Below, one piece after another: positions 34,558 to 44,144 of a stretch of 64,000 nucleotides of DNA. The translations under genes and the position numbers were made by a program. The stretch spans positions 1 to 64,000 of the forward strand of contig NZ_MPSB01000011.1 in NCBI RefSeq assembly GCF_001981525.1, given 5' to 3'. The notes beneath the pieces were generated by a model. It had not been told where the DNA came from and ran no database searches. It worked only from the letters and a program-made list of their open reading frames with translations. Every line of letters starts with the position of its first letter. Position 1 is the first letter of the stretch. This DNA comes from Sphingomonas jeddahensis (GTDB lineage: Bacteria > Pseudomonadota > Alphaproteobacteria > Sphingomonadales > Sphingomonadaceae).

Positions 34558-35538
34558 ATGGCTGAAGCCACGATCCGCGACGTCGCGCGCCAGGCGGCGG
34601 TATCGGTCGCATCGGTATCCCGCGCGCTCAATGGCCTCGCCAACGTCCATCCTGACACCCGCGCCCGCGTGCTCGCAGCGGCCAAGGATCTTGGTTACGT
34701 GCCGCATGCCGGCGCCCGCAGTCTCAGCCTAGCGCGGACGCACGCCATCGGTGTGGTTCTGCCCGATCTGCACGGCGAGTTCTTCTCCGAGCTTGTCCGC
34801 GGTCTTGACCGGGAGGCGAGTGCACGCGGCTATCACCTGCTGTTGTCGAACATGCACGACAAGGGCGATCACGCCGCTCAGGCGCTGCGCACGATGCACG
34901 GGCGGGTTGACGGCCTGGTGATCATGGCGCCGCACATTGACCCGGCCGTGATCGCGGCGATGCTGCCAGCAAGGCTTCCTACCGTGACGATCAATACGCC
35001 GTCGGGGCCGGGCGGCAACGCGCTTCGCGTGGACAACCGAGCTGGCGCGGAGGCGATGGCGCATCACCTGGTTGCGCTCGGGCGTAAGCGCATCGTTCAC
35101 ATCGCCGGCCCGGAGGGGAACAGCGACGCGCAGGAGCGGCTCGAAGGGTTTCGTGCGGCATTGCCTTCCGACGTGGAGCTGCAGGTGCTCCCGGGCGATT
35201 TTTCCCAAGCGTCAGGGGAACAGGCGACGGAGGCGTTGCTGAAAGCAGGTGACGCGTTCGACGCGATCTTCGCGGCCAATGACATGATGGCACTTGGCGC
35301 GCTTCAGGCGCTGCGGGGAGCCGGCGTAGCCGTTCCGCAGGAAGTCGCCGTGGGCGGCTTCGACGATGTGCCGCTTGCGCGTTATCTCTCGCTCACCACC
35401 ATTCGGGTGCATATGACGGAGATCGGCTCGCGCGCCGCCGCCCGGCTCATCGATGCCCTGGAAGTGCGTGGCGCGGAGCCGCTCCATGAACTCATCACGC
35501 CCGCGCTGATCGTGCGGGCCACCACTGTAACGGAGTAA
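34558..35538 (+). CDS. LacI family transcriptional regulator
   Basis: A 326-residue sugar-responsive repressor. The N-terminal helix-turn-helix and hinge are standard (ATIRDVARQAAVSVASVSRALNG, then SVSRAL, VLAAAKDLGYVP). The periplasmic-binding-protein-like domain covers about residues 60-326 (VVLPDLHGEFFSELVRGLD, FAANDMMALGALQAL, GGFDDVPLARY). ATG at 34558 follows GAGAGGAGGG. It lies between the divergent GH3 gene and the GH144-family gene 3 bases downstream, so it probably senses a glucan-derived sugar and controls both. Confidence 0.92.
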   Translation: MAEATIRDVARQAAVSVASVSRALNGLANVHPDTRARVLAAAKDLGYVPHAGARSLSLARTHAIGVVLPDLHGEFFSELVRGLDREASARGYHLLLSNMHDKGDHAAQALRTMHGRVDGLVIMAPHIDPAVIAAMLPARLPTVTINTPSGPGGNALRVDNRAGAEAMAHHLVALGRKRIVHIAGPEGNSDAQERLEGFRAALPSDVELQVLPGDFSQASGEQATEALLKAGDAFDAIFAANDMMALGALQALRGAGVAVPQEVAVGGFDDVPLARYLSLTTIRVHMTEIGSRAAARLIDALEVRGAEPLHELITPALIVRATTVTE

Positions 35539-35541
35539 CCC

Positions 35542-36981
35542 ATGCTCGATCGACGCCTGTTCCTCGCGAATGCGTCCCTTGGTCTGGCGGGGTTCGCGAC
35601 GGGGTGCGCCGATCCCGCGGTGCCTGTCGCAATCAGCCCGAAGGCGCCGCCGACGCCATTGCCGGACTTCTACGGTGAGATCGAATATCGCACCTTTCGC
35701 TACTTTCGCGACACGGTGAACCCCGTGAACGGCCTTGTTCCCGATCGTTGGCCGACACCGAGCTTCGCCAGCATCGCGGCGGTCGGCTCCGCGCTCACCG
35801 TTTGGCCGATCGCGGTTGCGCGCGGCTGGATCAAGCGCGATTTGGCGCGCGATCTGACGCTGGCCACGCTGCGCTTCTTCGACACGGCTCCGCAAGGTGA
35901 CGCAGCTAGCGGCACCAGCGGCCACCGGGGGTTCTTCTATCACTTCCTCGATATGAAGACGGGGCTTCGTTACAAGCAGACCGAGCTGTCGAGCGTTGAC
36001 ACGAGCCTGCTCCATCTCGGCATGCTTTTCGCCGCCGGCTGGTGGACCGGCGACACGCCGGAGGAGCAGGAGATCCGCCGGCTCGGTATCGACATCGTTG
36101 AGCGCGCCGAATGGCTGTGGTTCCAGAACGGACGGCCGATCGTGTCGATGGGATGGCATCCCGAAAGCGGCTTCATCGAGCGCGGCTGGGACGGATATAA
36201 TGAGGGCATGATGACGGTGCTGCTCTCGCTGGGTTCGGGGCGGCACCCCGTGAACGACGGAGCGTGGGAGGCATGGTGTGCGCCGTATCCGCGTTGCTGG
36301 CGCGGGGAAGGGGAGACGCGGCACCTCGCTTTTGCTCCCCTGTTCGGCCATCAGTACAGCCACATGTGGATCGATTTTCGCGGCATCCGCGACACGGTGA
36401 TGCGCGGCGCTGGGTTCGATTATTTCGAGAACAGCCGCCGGGCCACCTACGCCAACCGAGCCTATTGCATCGCCAACCCGATGCACTGGGACGGTTATTC
36501 CGCCGATTTGTGGGGCCTCACCGCTTGCGATGGCCCAGGTAATTTCAAGCTGCCGTTCAAAGGCTCGACGCGCGAATTCCACAGCTATTCCGCCCGCGGA
36601 CCCCTTGGTCAGCCTGACGAGCGCGACGATGGCACGATCGCGCCGACTGCCGCGCTCGGCTCGCTGCCGTTCGCGCCCGAGATCGTCATAGCTACCGCGC
36701 GGGCGTTCATGGCGGTGCCCGGCCTTTACCGCGAATATGGCTTCGTCGATTCGTTCAATCCGAGCTTCCGCTACACTGATCAGAAGCTGCAAACGGGCAG
36801 CATGAATGCGCAGACGGGATGGGTAGCGCGTGATTATCTCGGTATTGATCAGGGGCCGATCATCATTCAGGCCGCGAACTATCGCGACGAATTCGTTTGG
36901 AAGGTGATGCGCAACTCGCCCGTGATCCGCCGCGGGCTGGAGCGCGCCGGTTTCAACGGCGGATGGCTGGCCGCGTCCTGA
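35542..36981 (+). CDS. GH144/glycoamylase-domain enzyme, exported
   Basis: A 479-residue protein with an exported, Tat-like N-terminus (RRLFLANASLGLAGFATGC) and a glycoamylase domain (PF10091 type). Proteins of this family include the endo-beta-1,2-glucanases of GH144. Typical segments are TFRYFRDTVNPVNGLVPDRWP, GHRGFFYHFLDMKTGLRYKQTELSSVDTSLLH, FGHQYSHMWIDFRG and PMHWDGYSADLWGLTACDGPG. It starts 3 bases after the LacI stop. With a GH3 beta-glucosidase next door, the pair fits breakdown of beta-1,2-glucan, but the family also includes uncharacterised members. Confidence 0.82.
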   Translation: MLDRRLFLANASLGLAGFATGCADPAVPVAISPKAPPTPLPDFYGEIEYRTFRYFRDTVNPVNGLVPDRWPTPSFASIAAVGSALTVWPIAVARGWIKRDLARDLTLATLRFFDTAPQGDAASGTSGHRGFFYHFLDMKTGLRYKQTELSSVDTSLLHLGMLFAAGWWTGDTPEEQEIRRLGIDIVERAEWLWFQNGRPIVSMGWHPESGFIERGWDGYNEGMMTVLLSLGSGRHPVNDGAWEAWCAPYPRCWRGEGETRHLAFAPLFGHQYSHMWIDFRGIRDTVMRGAGFDYFENSRRATYANRAYCIANPMHWDGYSADLWGLTACDGPGNFKLPFKGSTREFHSYSARGPLGQPDERDDGTIAPTAALGSLPFAPEIVIATARAFMAVPGLYREYGFVDSFNPSFRYTDQKLQTGSMNAQTGWVARDYLGIDQGPIIIQAANYRDEFVWKVMRNSPVIRRGLERAGFNGGWLAAS

Positions 36982-37081
36982 TTTGTGGGGGCGAACCAAT
37001 CCATTCGGGCATGATCGACACCAATGCCGGCAGGTTCGCGACCCGGTCCCGCGCAGCCTACATCTTCATGAGGATCCGCTG

Positions 37082-38902
37082 ATGCGCCTTGCGGTCGCCG
37101 CCGCCCTTTTCGCCACCGCCGCGACCGGCTCAACCGCCGCACCGGGGACGCGGACCTACGCCAATCCGATCGACCTCGATTACCGCTACAATTGGGAACA
37201 GGTCAGCCAGGGCATATCCTATCGCACCGGTGCGGATCCGGCGGTCGTCCGGCACAAGGGCGCCTATTACATGGTCCAGACGCTGGCAGACGGCTATTGG
37301 CGTTCGACCGATCTCATCAACTGGACCTTTATCAAGCCCAGTATGTGGCCGATGCGCTCGGTCGTGGCGCCCGCCGTGCTGTCCGATGGCGAGCGGCTCT
37401 ACATCATGCCTTCGCGCATGGAAGGTGGCGTGATCCTGGTGAGCGATGCGCCTGAGACGGGCAAGCTCGACTATCTCACCCGCCGCTCACCCGAACTGCC
37501 GAACGCGATCCGGTCAGGGCAGGAGGACTACATAAAGCCGGGCCAGATCGCCCCTGGGCCCTGGGATCCGCAGCTGTTCAAGGACGATGACGGCCGCTGG
37601 TATCTTTACTGGGGGTCGTCCAACGTCTTCCCGCTCTACGGCATCGAACTCGATCCCAAGAACCGCCTGTCCTACATCGGCAAGGCAACCGAGCCGTTCC
37701 GGCTCCATCCCGAACGTCATGGCTGGGAGCGGTTCGGCGAGGACCATTCCGGCGGCCTGCCCGATGGCACCAAGATCGCGCCCTTCATGGAGGGCGCGTG
37801 GATGACCAAGGTCGATGGCCGCTACTATCTGCAATATGGCGCGCCTGGCACCGAATATAACGCCTATGCCAATGGCGCCTATGTGGGCGCCTCGCCGCTC
37901 GGCCCGTTCACTTATCCGAACTGGAACCCTGTCGCCTACAAACCCGGCGGCTTCGTGGAAGGGGCAGGGCACGGCTCTACCTTTGCCGATGCTCACGGCA
38001 ATTGGTGGAACACCGGCACGCCGTGGCTCGGCTACAATTGGACGTTCGAGCGCCGGATCGCGATGTTCCCGACCAAGTTCGAGGCCGATGGCCAGATGTG
38101 GTCCTCCACCCGCTTTGGCGATTTCCCGCACTGGATGCCGGAGGGCAAGGTCGACGATCCCACAAGCCTGTTCACCGGCTGGATGCTCTTGTCCTACAAG
38201 AAGCCGGTGGTCGCCTCATCCACGCTGCCCGGCTTTCCGGCAGAACGGATCACGGACGAGAATCCGCGCACCTTCTGGGTCGCCGCTGCTAACAAGCCGG
38301 GAGAGACGCTGACCCTCGATCTCGGCGCGACGAAGACGGTGCGTGCGTTGCAGGTGAATTTCGCTGACTACAAGTCGGGACGGTTCGCCGATGCGCCGGA
38401 CATCTATACCGAGTTCCGGCTTGAGGCCTCCGCTGATGGCAAGACCTGGCGCAAGATCGCCGGAACGGAAGCACCACGCCGCGACCGACCCAATGCTTAC
38501 TTTCAACTCGACCAGCCCGAACGCGCACGCTTCATCCGCTACGTCCACGGTCATGTCGGCGCGGCGAACCTCGCTGTCGCCGACATACGCGTGTTCGGCA
38601 ATGCGGGCGGCAAGCCACCCGCCTCGCCGACCAGCATCACCGCGACGCGAGAGCAGGACCAGCGTAACGCCCGCATCACCTGGCAGGCGGTGAAGGGCGC
38701 GACTGGCTATAACGTGCGCTGGGGCGTCAAGCCGGATCGGCTGACCTTCACCTATCAGGTCTTCGCCGACGATGGTGTCAAGAAGGGGGTGGGCGGGCAG
38801 GACATTCGCTCGCTCAACATCGGTCAGGATTATTGGGCGACCGTCGAAGCGTTCAACGAAAGCGGCGTTTCGCCTATCGGTGCGGTGAAGCCGATTCGAT
38901 AA
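37082..38902 (+). CDS. GH43 family protein with F5/8C and FN3 domains
   Basis: A 606-residue secreted protein. A signal peptide covers residues 1-20 (MRLAVAAALFATAATGSTAA). A five-bladed GH43-type propeller follows, with GADPAVV (D52, the likely base), GPWDPQLF and MEGAWMTK (the likely acid Glu). An F5/8 type C (discoidin-like) carbohydrate-binding domain comes next, about residues 380-510, then an FN3-like end domain (NARITWQAVKGATGYNVRWG). GH43 enzymes cut arabinan, xylan or galactan side chains. It follows the GH144 gene after 100 bases. Confidence 0.82.
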   Translation: MRLAVAAALFATAATGSTAAPGTRTYANPIDLDYRYNWEQVSQGISYRTGADPAVVRHKGAYYMVQTLADGYWRSTDLINWTFIKPSMWPMRSVVAPAVLSDGERLYIMPSRMEGGVILVSDAPETGKLDYLTRRSPELPNAIRSGQEDYIKPGQIAPGPWDPQLFKDDDGRWYLYWGSSNVFPLYGIELDPKNRLSYIGKATEPFRLHPERHGWERFGEDHSGGLPDGTKIAPFMEGAWMTKVDGRYYLQYGAPGTEYNAYANGAYVGASPLGPFTYPNWNPVAYKPGGFVEGAGHGSTFADAHGNWWNTGTPWLGYNWTFERRIAMFPTKFEADGQMWSSTRFGDFPHWMPEGKVDDPTSLFTGWMLLSYKKPVVASSTLPGFPAERITDENPRTFWVAAANKPGETLTLDLGATKTVRALQVNFADYKSGRFADAPDIYTEFRLEASADGKTWRKIAGTEAPRRDRPNAYFQLDQPERARFIRYVHGHVGAANLAVADIRVFGNAGGKPPASPTSITATREQDQRNARITWQAVKGATGYNVRWGVKPDRLTFTYQVFADDGVKKGVGGQDIRSLNIGQDYWATVEAFNESGVSPIGAVKPIR

Positions 38903-38921
38903 ACAGGCAAGGAGAGACCCG

Positions 38922-39701
38922 ATGCGCCCCATTCCGCCGGTAGGTTCGCGACTTGACGGGGCGGGGGCGATTGTCACCGGCGCTGGTAGCGGAATGGGGC
39001 GGGCGACCGCTATCCTGCTCGCGCGCGCCGGCGCCAGCGTTGCCGTGACGGACGTGAGGGCCGAAACCGCACAGGCGGTGGCAGATGAAATCATGGGGGA
39101 GGGGCTCAGCGCGCGGGGCTGGGCGTTAGACGTGGCGGATCAAACCGCAATCCAGGGCGTCGTCGAAGAGACAATGGCGGCGTTCGGTGACCTATCGATC
39201 ATCGTCAACAACGCCGGCATCTCCGCCAACCTGCCGATCGACGATGCCGGCTATGATGCGCAGTGGGATCGACACCTCGCAGTACTGCTCACCGCGCAGC
39301 AGCGATTAATACGCGCCGCTTTGCCGCATTTGCGCCACGCCGCGCATCCGCGCATCGTCAACATCGCGTCAACCGAGGGATTGGGCGCGACCGCAGGCTT
39401 CAGCGCCTATTCCGCCGCCAAGGCTGGCGTGATCGGCCTGACGCGCAGCCTCGCGGTGGAGCTCGGCAAATCCGGAATCACCGTCAATTGCATCTGCCCC
39501 GGCCCCGTCGAAACGGGTATGACCCAGGGCATCCCCGACGAGGCGAAGCAAGTCTATGCTGCGCGGCGCACTGCGCTGCGCCGCTACGGCTTGCCCGAGG
39601 AAGTCGCGTTCATGACCGCCAGCCTGTGCGCGCCGGCCGCGAGCTTCGTCACCGGTGCGATCATCCCGGTGGACGGCGGCCTGATGGCGCGCAACGCCTG
39701 A
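38922..39701 (+). CDS. SDR family oxidoreductase
   Basis: A 259-residue classical SDR. The cofactor motif is VTGAGSGMGRATA, with NNAGISANLP, the catalytic Ser-Tyr-Lys in NIASTEGLG and AYSAAKAGVI, and CPGPVETGM. AAGGAGAG precedes the ATG at 38922. It is 19 bases after the GH43 gene, so it probably belongs to the same transcription unit and may oxidise a sugar or sugar lactone released by the hydrolases. It is convergent with the thioesterase gene. Confidence 0.87.
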   Translation: MRPIPPVGSRLDGAGAIVTGAGSGMGRATAILLARAGASVAVTDVRAETAQAVADEIMGEGLSARGWALDVADQTAIQGVVEETMAAFGDLSIIVNNAGISANLPIDDAGYDAQWDRHLAVLLTAQQRLIRAALPHLRHAAHPRIVNIASTEGLGATAGFSAYSAAKAGVIGLTRSLAVELGKSGITVNCICPGPVETGMTQGIPDEAKQVYAARRTALRRYGLPEEVAFMTASLCAPAASFVTGAIIPVDGGLMARNA

Positions 39702-39702
39702 T

Positions 39703-40134
39703 TTAGCCGAGCGCGACCTTTGCCGCTTGCTCCACACGGTCGCGGGCGGCGAGCATCAGGGTCGAACTGGCCTTGGCGAGCACCTTGCCGGTCGTGTCGA
39801 GCAGCCGGCCCTCGAAGAAGCAGGTGCTTCGCCCCCGCCGCTCCACCCATGCTTCGGCAACGACCAGCCCGGGCCGGGCGGGGGCAAAGAAACTGACCTT
39901 CAACTCCAGTGACATCGGCACCACGTCCGGACCACTCATCGCGATCGCCGCATGGGCCATCGCCGCGTCGATCCATCCGGTCACGAACCCGCCCTGCACG
40001 ACGCCGCCCGAGTGGCACATATGCGTGCCCGCACGATATTCGAGCCGCGCCCGCCCCGCCGGATCCATCTCAACCACGCGAACGAGCCCGAGGGTCCGGC
40101 TCAGTTCATGAATCTCAGGGTCTTGGTCGCTCAT
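39703..40134 (-). CDS. PaaI-type hotdog thioesterase
   Basis: A 143-residue hotdog-fold thioesterase. The GGVVQGGFVTGWIDAAMAHAAIA segment is the PaaI/acyl-CoA thioesterase signature, with AGTHMCHSGG just before. It would hydrolyse acyl- or phenylacetyl-CoA-type thioesters in the cytoplasm. It stands between a convergent SDR and the diguanylate cyclase with no obvious operon partner. Confidence 0.85.
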   Translation of the reverse strand: MSDQDPEIHELSRTLGLVRVVEMDPAGRARLEYRAGTHMCHSGGVVQGGFVTGWIDAAMAHAAIAMSGPDVVPMSLELKVSFFAPARPGLVVAEAWVERRGRSTCFFEGRLLDTTGKVLAKASSTLMLAARDRVEQAAKVALG

Positions 40135-40200
40135 GCCGAGCCTCTCCTCATTTTTTCGTGAGTGGCACAGTGTCGCACCGCGCCCGCCCCGGCAAGTCGG

Positions 40201-41964
40201 TCAGGCGGCAAGTGCGAGTTGGTCGCGCCCGGCATTCTTCGCGCGGTACAAGGCGCGGTCGGCCGCGCGGAGCACATCCCCGGCCGGCTGGTAATTTCGA
40301 TAGGAGGCAACACCACCGCTGACAGTGACAGAGATCGTCCTATCGTCGATCCGCACCCTTGCCTCGCCCACCGCGCGGCGCACGCGATCGCAGACGAGGC
40401 GCGCCTGGTCGATCGTCGCCTCCGGCAGCACCACCGCGAATTCCTCACCGCCGAGCCTGGCAACCACATCCTGGTCACGCACACTGGACCGGGCCAATGC
40501 CGCGAACCGCCGAAGCACTTCATCCCCGGCGGCATGGCCGTAGGTATCGTTGACGTGCTTGAAGTGATCGAGGTCAAACAACGCAACGCATCCGGCGCCG
40601 CCTGCGGTCAGCCGCTTGGCCAGTTCCTCGTCCAGCCCGCGACGATTGATCAGGCCGGTCAGCGGGTCGGTCAGCGCGGCACGGGTGAGCCGCTCCTCAT
40701 GCGCCTTTCTGAGGGTGATATCGCGAATGGCGCTCACCACCCCGGTAACGTTGCCTTCGTGGTCCACCACAGCGCGGCTGTGCGTTTCGAACCAGCGTGC
40801 CTCGCCGTTGATCTGGGGGCCCCGGAATTCCACGATTGTAACGGTGTCTGGCTCTGCAATGGTCTGGTGGAACGAGGCGGTGGCCCGGGCGATATCTCGA
40901 TCGTGCAACAAGGCGCTCATCGGTTTTCCGATCAATGCCTCAGGCTCGCGGCCGCTTAGCTGCCGGATCGATGCGGACACGAACCGGAGCCGCCCCTCAA
41001 GATCGATGTTGACCACGATGTCTGTCGTGTTCTCGGTCAAAACGCGATAACGCGCTTCACTTTCGCGAAGGCGGCTGAACAGGTCGGCGCGCTGCTGTAG
41101 TTCGGCATTGGCAGGCAGGATCGTCAACATCGTGCAAGCGATGTAGAGCTGCAGGAACTGCATCTTCGCGCCGATCGGGGCATTGAGTAGCCCAATCGGA
41201 CCATGGCCATCTAGCGTCAGTGCGCCGCCGATCAGCGCGAGGATGACGATCGAGGCAGCCGTGGACAGCGGACCACCGCGAAATGTCGCAAGCACGATCG
41301 GCAGCATCGGCAGAAACAGCAGCGGCAGATGATCCTGCACGAAGGTGATGAAGCTCACCAACGCGACTAAAATCACGAGAGCTAACAGTTCGATCAACTT
41401 GGCTCGGTCCATCCGCGTGATCAGGCGGGCGGCGTCCCCGCGCAAGACCAGCATGAAGATCGGCATGAAGGCGAGCGTGCCGAGTGCGTGACCGCTATAC
41501 CATTGAAGCGCGCTGCGAAGAAATGGCTGGCTCATGATCGCCGCAGCCAATCCGCCGCCGAGCACCGCGGAGATCAACGGCGCAACGATCCCGGTACCCG
41601 CTACGAACACGATCAGCCAACCGTGAGAATCGAGCACAGCCTGTTGGCGCGCGAACCGGTGCAGCAACCACGCCCCGATCGCAGCTTCCATCACGTTGAT
41701 GATGGCGAGCGGACCCGCGAGGGACGGGCCAAACCCCCAAATCGAAGTCGTCAGGACGCTGGCAACGAGGCAGGCTGCAATGGGAATTGGCCAACGGCGC
41801 ACCGGCAGGGTCGTGAGGCGCGCGGTGAGCAGCGCGGTGGCGATCCAGAGAAACGCGACACCACCGTCGAAGCGCGTCAGCCAAATCGTGGCAGCGGACA
41901 AAATGAAATATCCGCCACCCAGCAGCACCATCGACATCGCTCTGGGTAGCTGTCCGCTCGTCAT
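40201..41964 (-). CDS. MASE1-PAS-GGDEF diguanylate cyclase
   Basis: A 587-residue membrane sensor that makes c-di-GMP. A MASE1-like domain of about 8 helices fills residues 1-290. A PAS domain follows (ARYRVLTENTTDIVVNID to GVVSAIRDITLRKAHEERL, about 310-430). The GGDEF domain (about 430-587) has an intact active site RLGGEEFAVVLPEA and an RDQD inhibitory I-site five residues before GGEEF, so product feedback is likely. No EAL domain is present. It lies 53 bases after nadE on the same strand. Confidence 0.93.
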   Translation of the reverse strand: MTSGQLPRAMSMVLLGGGYFILSAATIWLTRFDGGVAFLWIATALLTARLTTLPVRRWPIPIAACLVASVLTTSIWGFGPSLAGPLAIINVMEAAIGAWLLHRFARQQAVLDSHGWLIVFVAGTGIVAPLISAVLGGGLAAAIMSQPFLRSALQWYSGHALGTLAFMPIFMLVLRGDAARLITRMDRAKLIELLALVILVALVSFITFVQDHLPLLFLPMLPIVLATFRGGPLSTAASIVILALIGGALTLDGHGPIGLLNAPIGAKMQFLQLYIACTMLTILPANAELQQRADLFSRLRESEARYRVLTENTTDIVVNIDLEGRLRFVSASIRQLSGREPEALIGKPMSALLHDRDIARATASFHQTIAEPDTVTIVEFRGPQINGEARWFETHSRAVVDHEGNVTGVVSAIRDITLRKAHEERLTRAALTDPLTGLINRRGLDEELAKRLTAGGAGCVALFDLDHFKHVNDTYGHAAGDEVLRRFAALARSSVRDQDVVARLGGEEFAVVLPEATIDQARLVCDRVRRAVGEARVRIDDRTISVTVSGGVASYRNYQPAGDVLRAADRALYRAKNAGRDQLALAA

Positions 41965-42017
41965 CCGCCGCAGTTAGGGCACAGGGGTAAACGCCCCGTT
42001 GCCACGGCGCGAAATGA

Positions 42018-44063
42018 TCAAGGGCCGTTCGCCGCCAGTTCCGCCAGCCAGGATTTCGCGGTGCCATCGGAGGGGGCGCGCCAGTCACCACGTGGCGACA
42101 CAGCGCCGCCGGCCGACACCTTCGGGGAATTCGGCAGCGCCGATCGCTTGAACTGGCTGGTCTGGAAAAAGCGGACGCAGAAGCGTTCCAGCCACAGCTT
42201 CACCGTTTCGAGATCATAGGCGGTCCGCGCGGCTTCCGGATAGCCGATGGGCCAGCGCCCCGCTTCAATATCGCGCCATGCGTGCCAAGCGAGAAAGGCG
42301 ATCTTCGACGGGGCAAGGCCGTGGCGGATCACATAATGGGCGTAGAAGTCGTTCAGCGCATAGGGCCCGATTTTGTCCTCGGTGCTCTGCATCGCGCCGT
42401 TCTCGTCGGCGGGCACCAGCTCGGGCGAGATCTCCTGCGCCAGGATGGCCTCCAGCACGGCGTCCGTCTCCGGGTCATATTGATCGGTTGCAATGCACCA
42501 GCGGATCAGAAACTGGATCAGCGTCTTGGGCACGCCGGCATTCACGCCGTAGTGGCTCATGTGGTCACCGACACCATAGGTGCACCAGCCAAGCGCCAGT
42601 TCGCTGAGGTCACCGGTGCCGACGACGATGCCGTTGCGCTGGTTGGCGAGGCGGAAAAGATAGTCGGTGCGTAGCCCCGCCTGCACATTTTCGAACGTCA
42701 CGTCATACACCGGCTCGCCGCGACCGAAGGGATGGCCCATCCCCTCGAGCATAGTGCGCGCGGCGGGCCGGATATCGATTTCCTCGGCGGTGATGCCAAG
42801 CGCGCGCATCAGGCGCCAGGCATTGCCCTTGGTGCCTTCGCTGGTAGCAAAGCCGGGCATGGTGAAGCCGAGGATGTCGGTGCGGGGCTTCCCGAGCCGG
42901 TCGAGCGCTTTGGCCGCCACGATCAAGGCGTGGGTGGAGTCCAACCCGCCCGACACCCCGATCACCAGCTTCTCGACACCAGTGGCGGAAACCCGCTTGA
43001 GCAAACCCTCGACCTGGATGTTGAATGCTTCGTAGCAATCTTCGTCCAGCCGCGCTGGCGTATCCGGCACGAACGGAAAGCGGCGGATCGCGCGTTTCAA
43101 TCCGACGTCGGCGAAGTCGGGTTGGTGCTCGAACGTGACCCGGCGGAAGCGCGTTTCGGGATGGCCGGAAAAAGTTGCCGCGTCCCCGAACGTACCGTTG
43201 CGGAGCCGCTCCTGAATCAGCCGCTCGCAATCCACGTCGGCGATCACCAATTCTGGCTCAAGCGCAAAGCGAGTGGATTCGACGAGCAACTCGCCCAATT
43301 CATGCACGGTGCCCTGACCGTCCCAGGCGAGATCGGTGGTGCTCTCACCCGGTCCGGCGGCCGAATAGACATAGGCGCACACCGCGCGCGTCGATTGCGC
43401 CGCGGACAGCATCATCCGCTCACGCGACTTGCCGATCACGACGTTGGAGGCAGACAGGTTGCAGCACACCAATGCTCCCGCCAACGCGCCGGCGGTCGAG
43501 GGCGGGGTGGGCGACCAATAATCTTCGCAGATCTCCGCGTGGAAGATGAAGTGCGGCAGGTCCGACGCAGCAAAGATCAGGTCGACGCCGAACGGCACCG
43601 TCTGTCCGCCGATCTGGATGGTCAGGCCGGAAAGGCCCGCGCCGCTCGCAAACCAGCGCTTCTCGTAATATTCGCGGTAATTGGGCAGGAAGGTTTTTGG
43701 CACCACGCCCAGGACTCGCCCGCGCACAATCGCCACCGCGCAATTGTACACTCGCCCATTCCGCGGCAGCGCGGCGCCGACGAGGATGACGGGGCGCAGG
43801 TCGGTAGTGGCAACGGCGACCTCCAGGAGCGCCTGAACGGTCGCGTCATGCTGTGCGGTCTGCAGGTGCAAATCGTCGATCGCATAGGAGGTGATGTTCA
43901 GTTCCGGGAACACCACCAGATCGACTGCTTCGTCATGCGCGCGCTTGGCCAGCGCGATCGTCGCCGCAGCGTTGGCCGCCGTGTCGCCGACACTCGCGGT
44001 GGGGGTCGCCGAGCCTACGCGGACCATGCGATGGTGATGGATGGAGCTGAACCGTGCCTGCAT
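42018..44063 (-). CDS. nadE: Glutamine-dependent NAD+ synthetase
   Basis: A 681-residue two-domain enzyme making NAD+ from nicotinate adenine dinucleotide with glutamine as nitrogen donor. The N-terminal nitrilase-like domain has VVFPELNITSYA and EICEDYWSP (catalytic Cys). The C-terminal synthetase has the ATP motif IGVSGGLDSTHALIVA and the NAD-site GTGDLSELALGWCTYGVGDHMSHYGVN. ATG at 44063 fits homologues, whose N-terminus reads similarly (FSSIHHHRMVRVGSATP). It is divergent from the hybrid kinase. Confidence 0.95.
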   Translation of the reverse strand: MQARFSSIHHHRMVRVGSATPTASVGDTAANAAATIALAKRAHDEAVDLVVFPELNITSYAIDDLHLQTAQHDATVQALLEVAVATTDLRPVILVGAALPRNGRVYNCAVAIVRGRVLGVVPKTFLPNYREYYEKRWFASGAGLSGLTIQIGGQTVPFGVDLIFAASDLPHFIFHAEICEDYWSPTPPSTAGALAGALVCCNLSASNVVIGKSRERMMLSAAQSTRAVCAYVYSAAGPGESTTDLAWDGQGTVHELGELLVESTRFALEPELVIADVDCERLIQERLRNGTFGDAATFSGHPETRFRRVTFEHQPDFADVGLKRAIRRFPFVPDTPARLDEDCYEAFNIQVEGLLKRVSATGVEKLVIGVSGGLDSTHALIVAAKALDRLGKPRTDILGFTMPGFATSEGTKGNAWRLMRALGITAEEIDIRPAARTMLEGMGHPFGRGEPVYDVTFENVQAGLRTDYLFRLANQRNGIVVGTGDLSELALGWCTYGVGDHMSHYGVNAGVPKTLIQFLIRWCIATDQYDPETDAVLEAILAQEISPELVPADENGAMQSTEDKIGPYALNDFYAHYVIRHGLAPSKIAFLAWHAWRDIEAGRWPIGYPEAARTAYDLETVKLWLERFCVRFFQTSQFKRSALPNSPKVSAGGAVSPRGDWRAPSDGTAKSWLAELAANGP

Positions 44064-44144
44064 CAGGAAATCGTTACCCTTGTTTTGCGCGCTGCGCCAA
44101 CGATCGACCTTTGCGTGGCCTTTCACCTGGTCTAGGCAGTAGCA

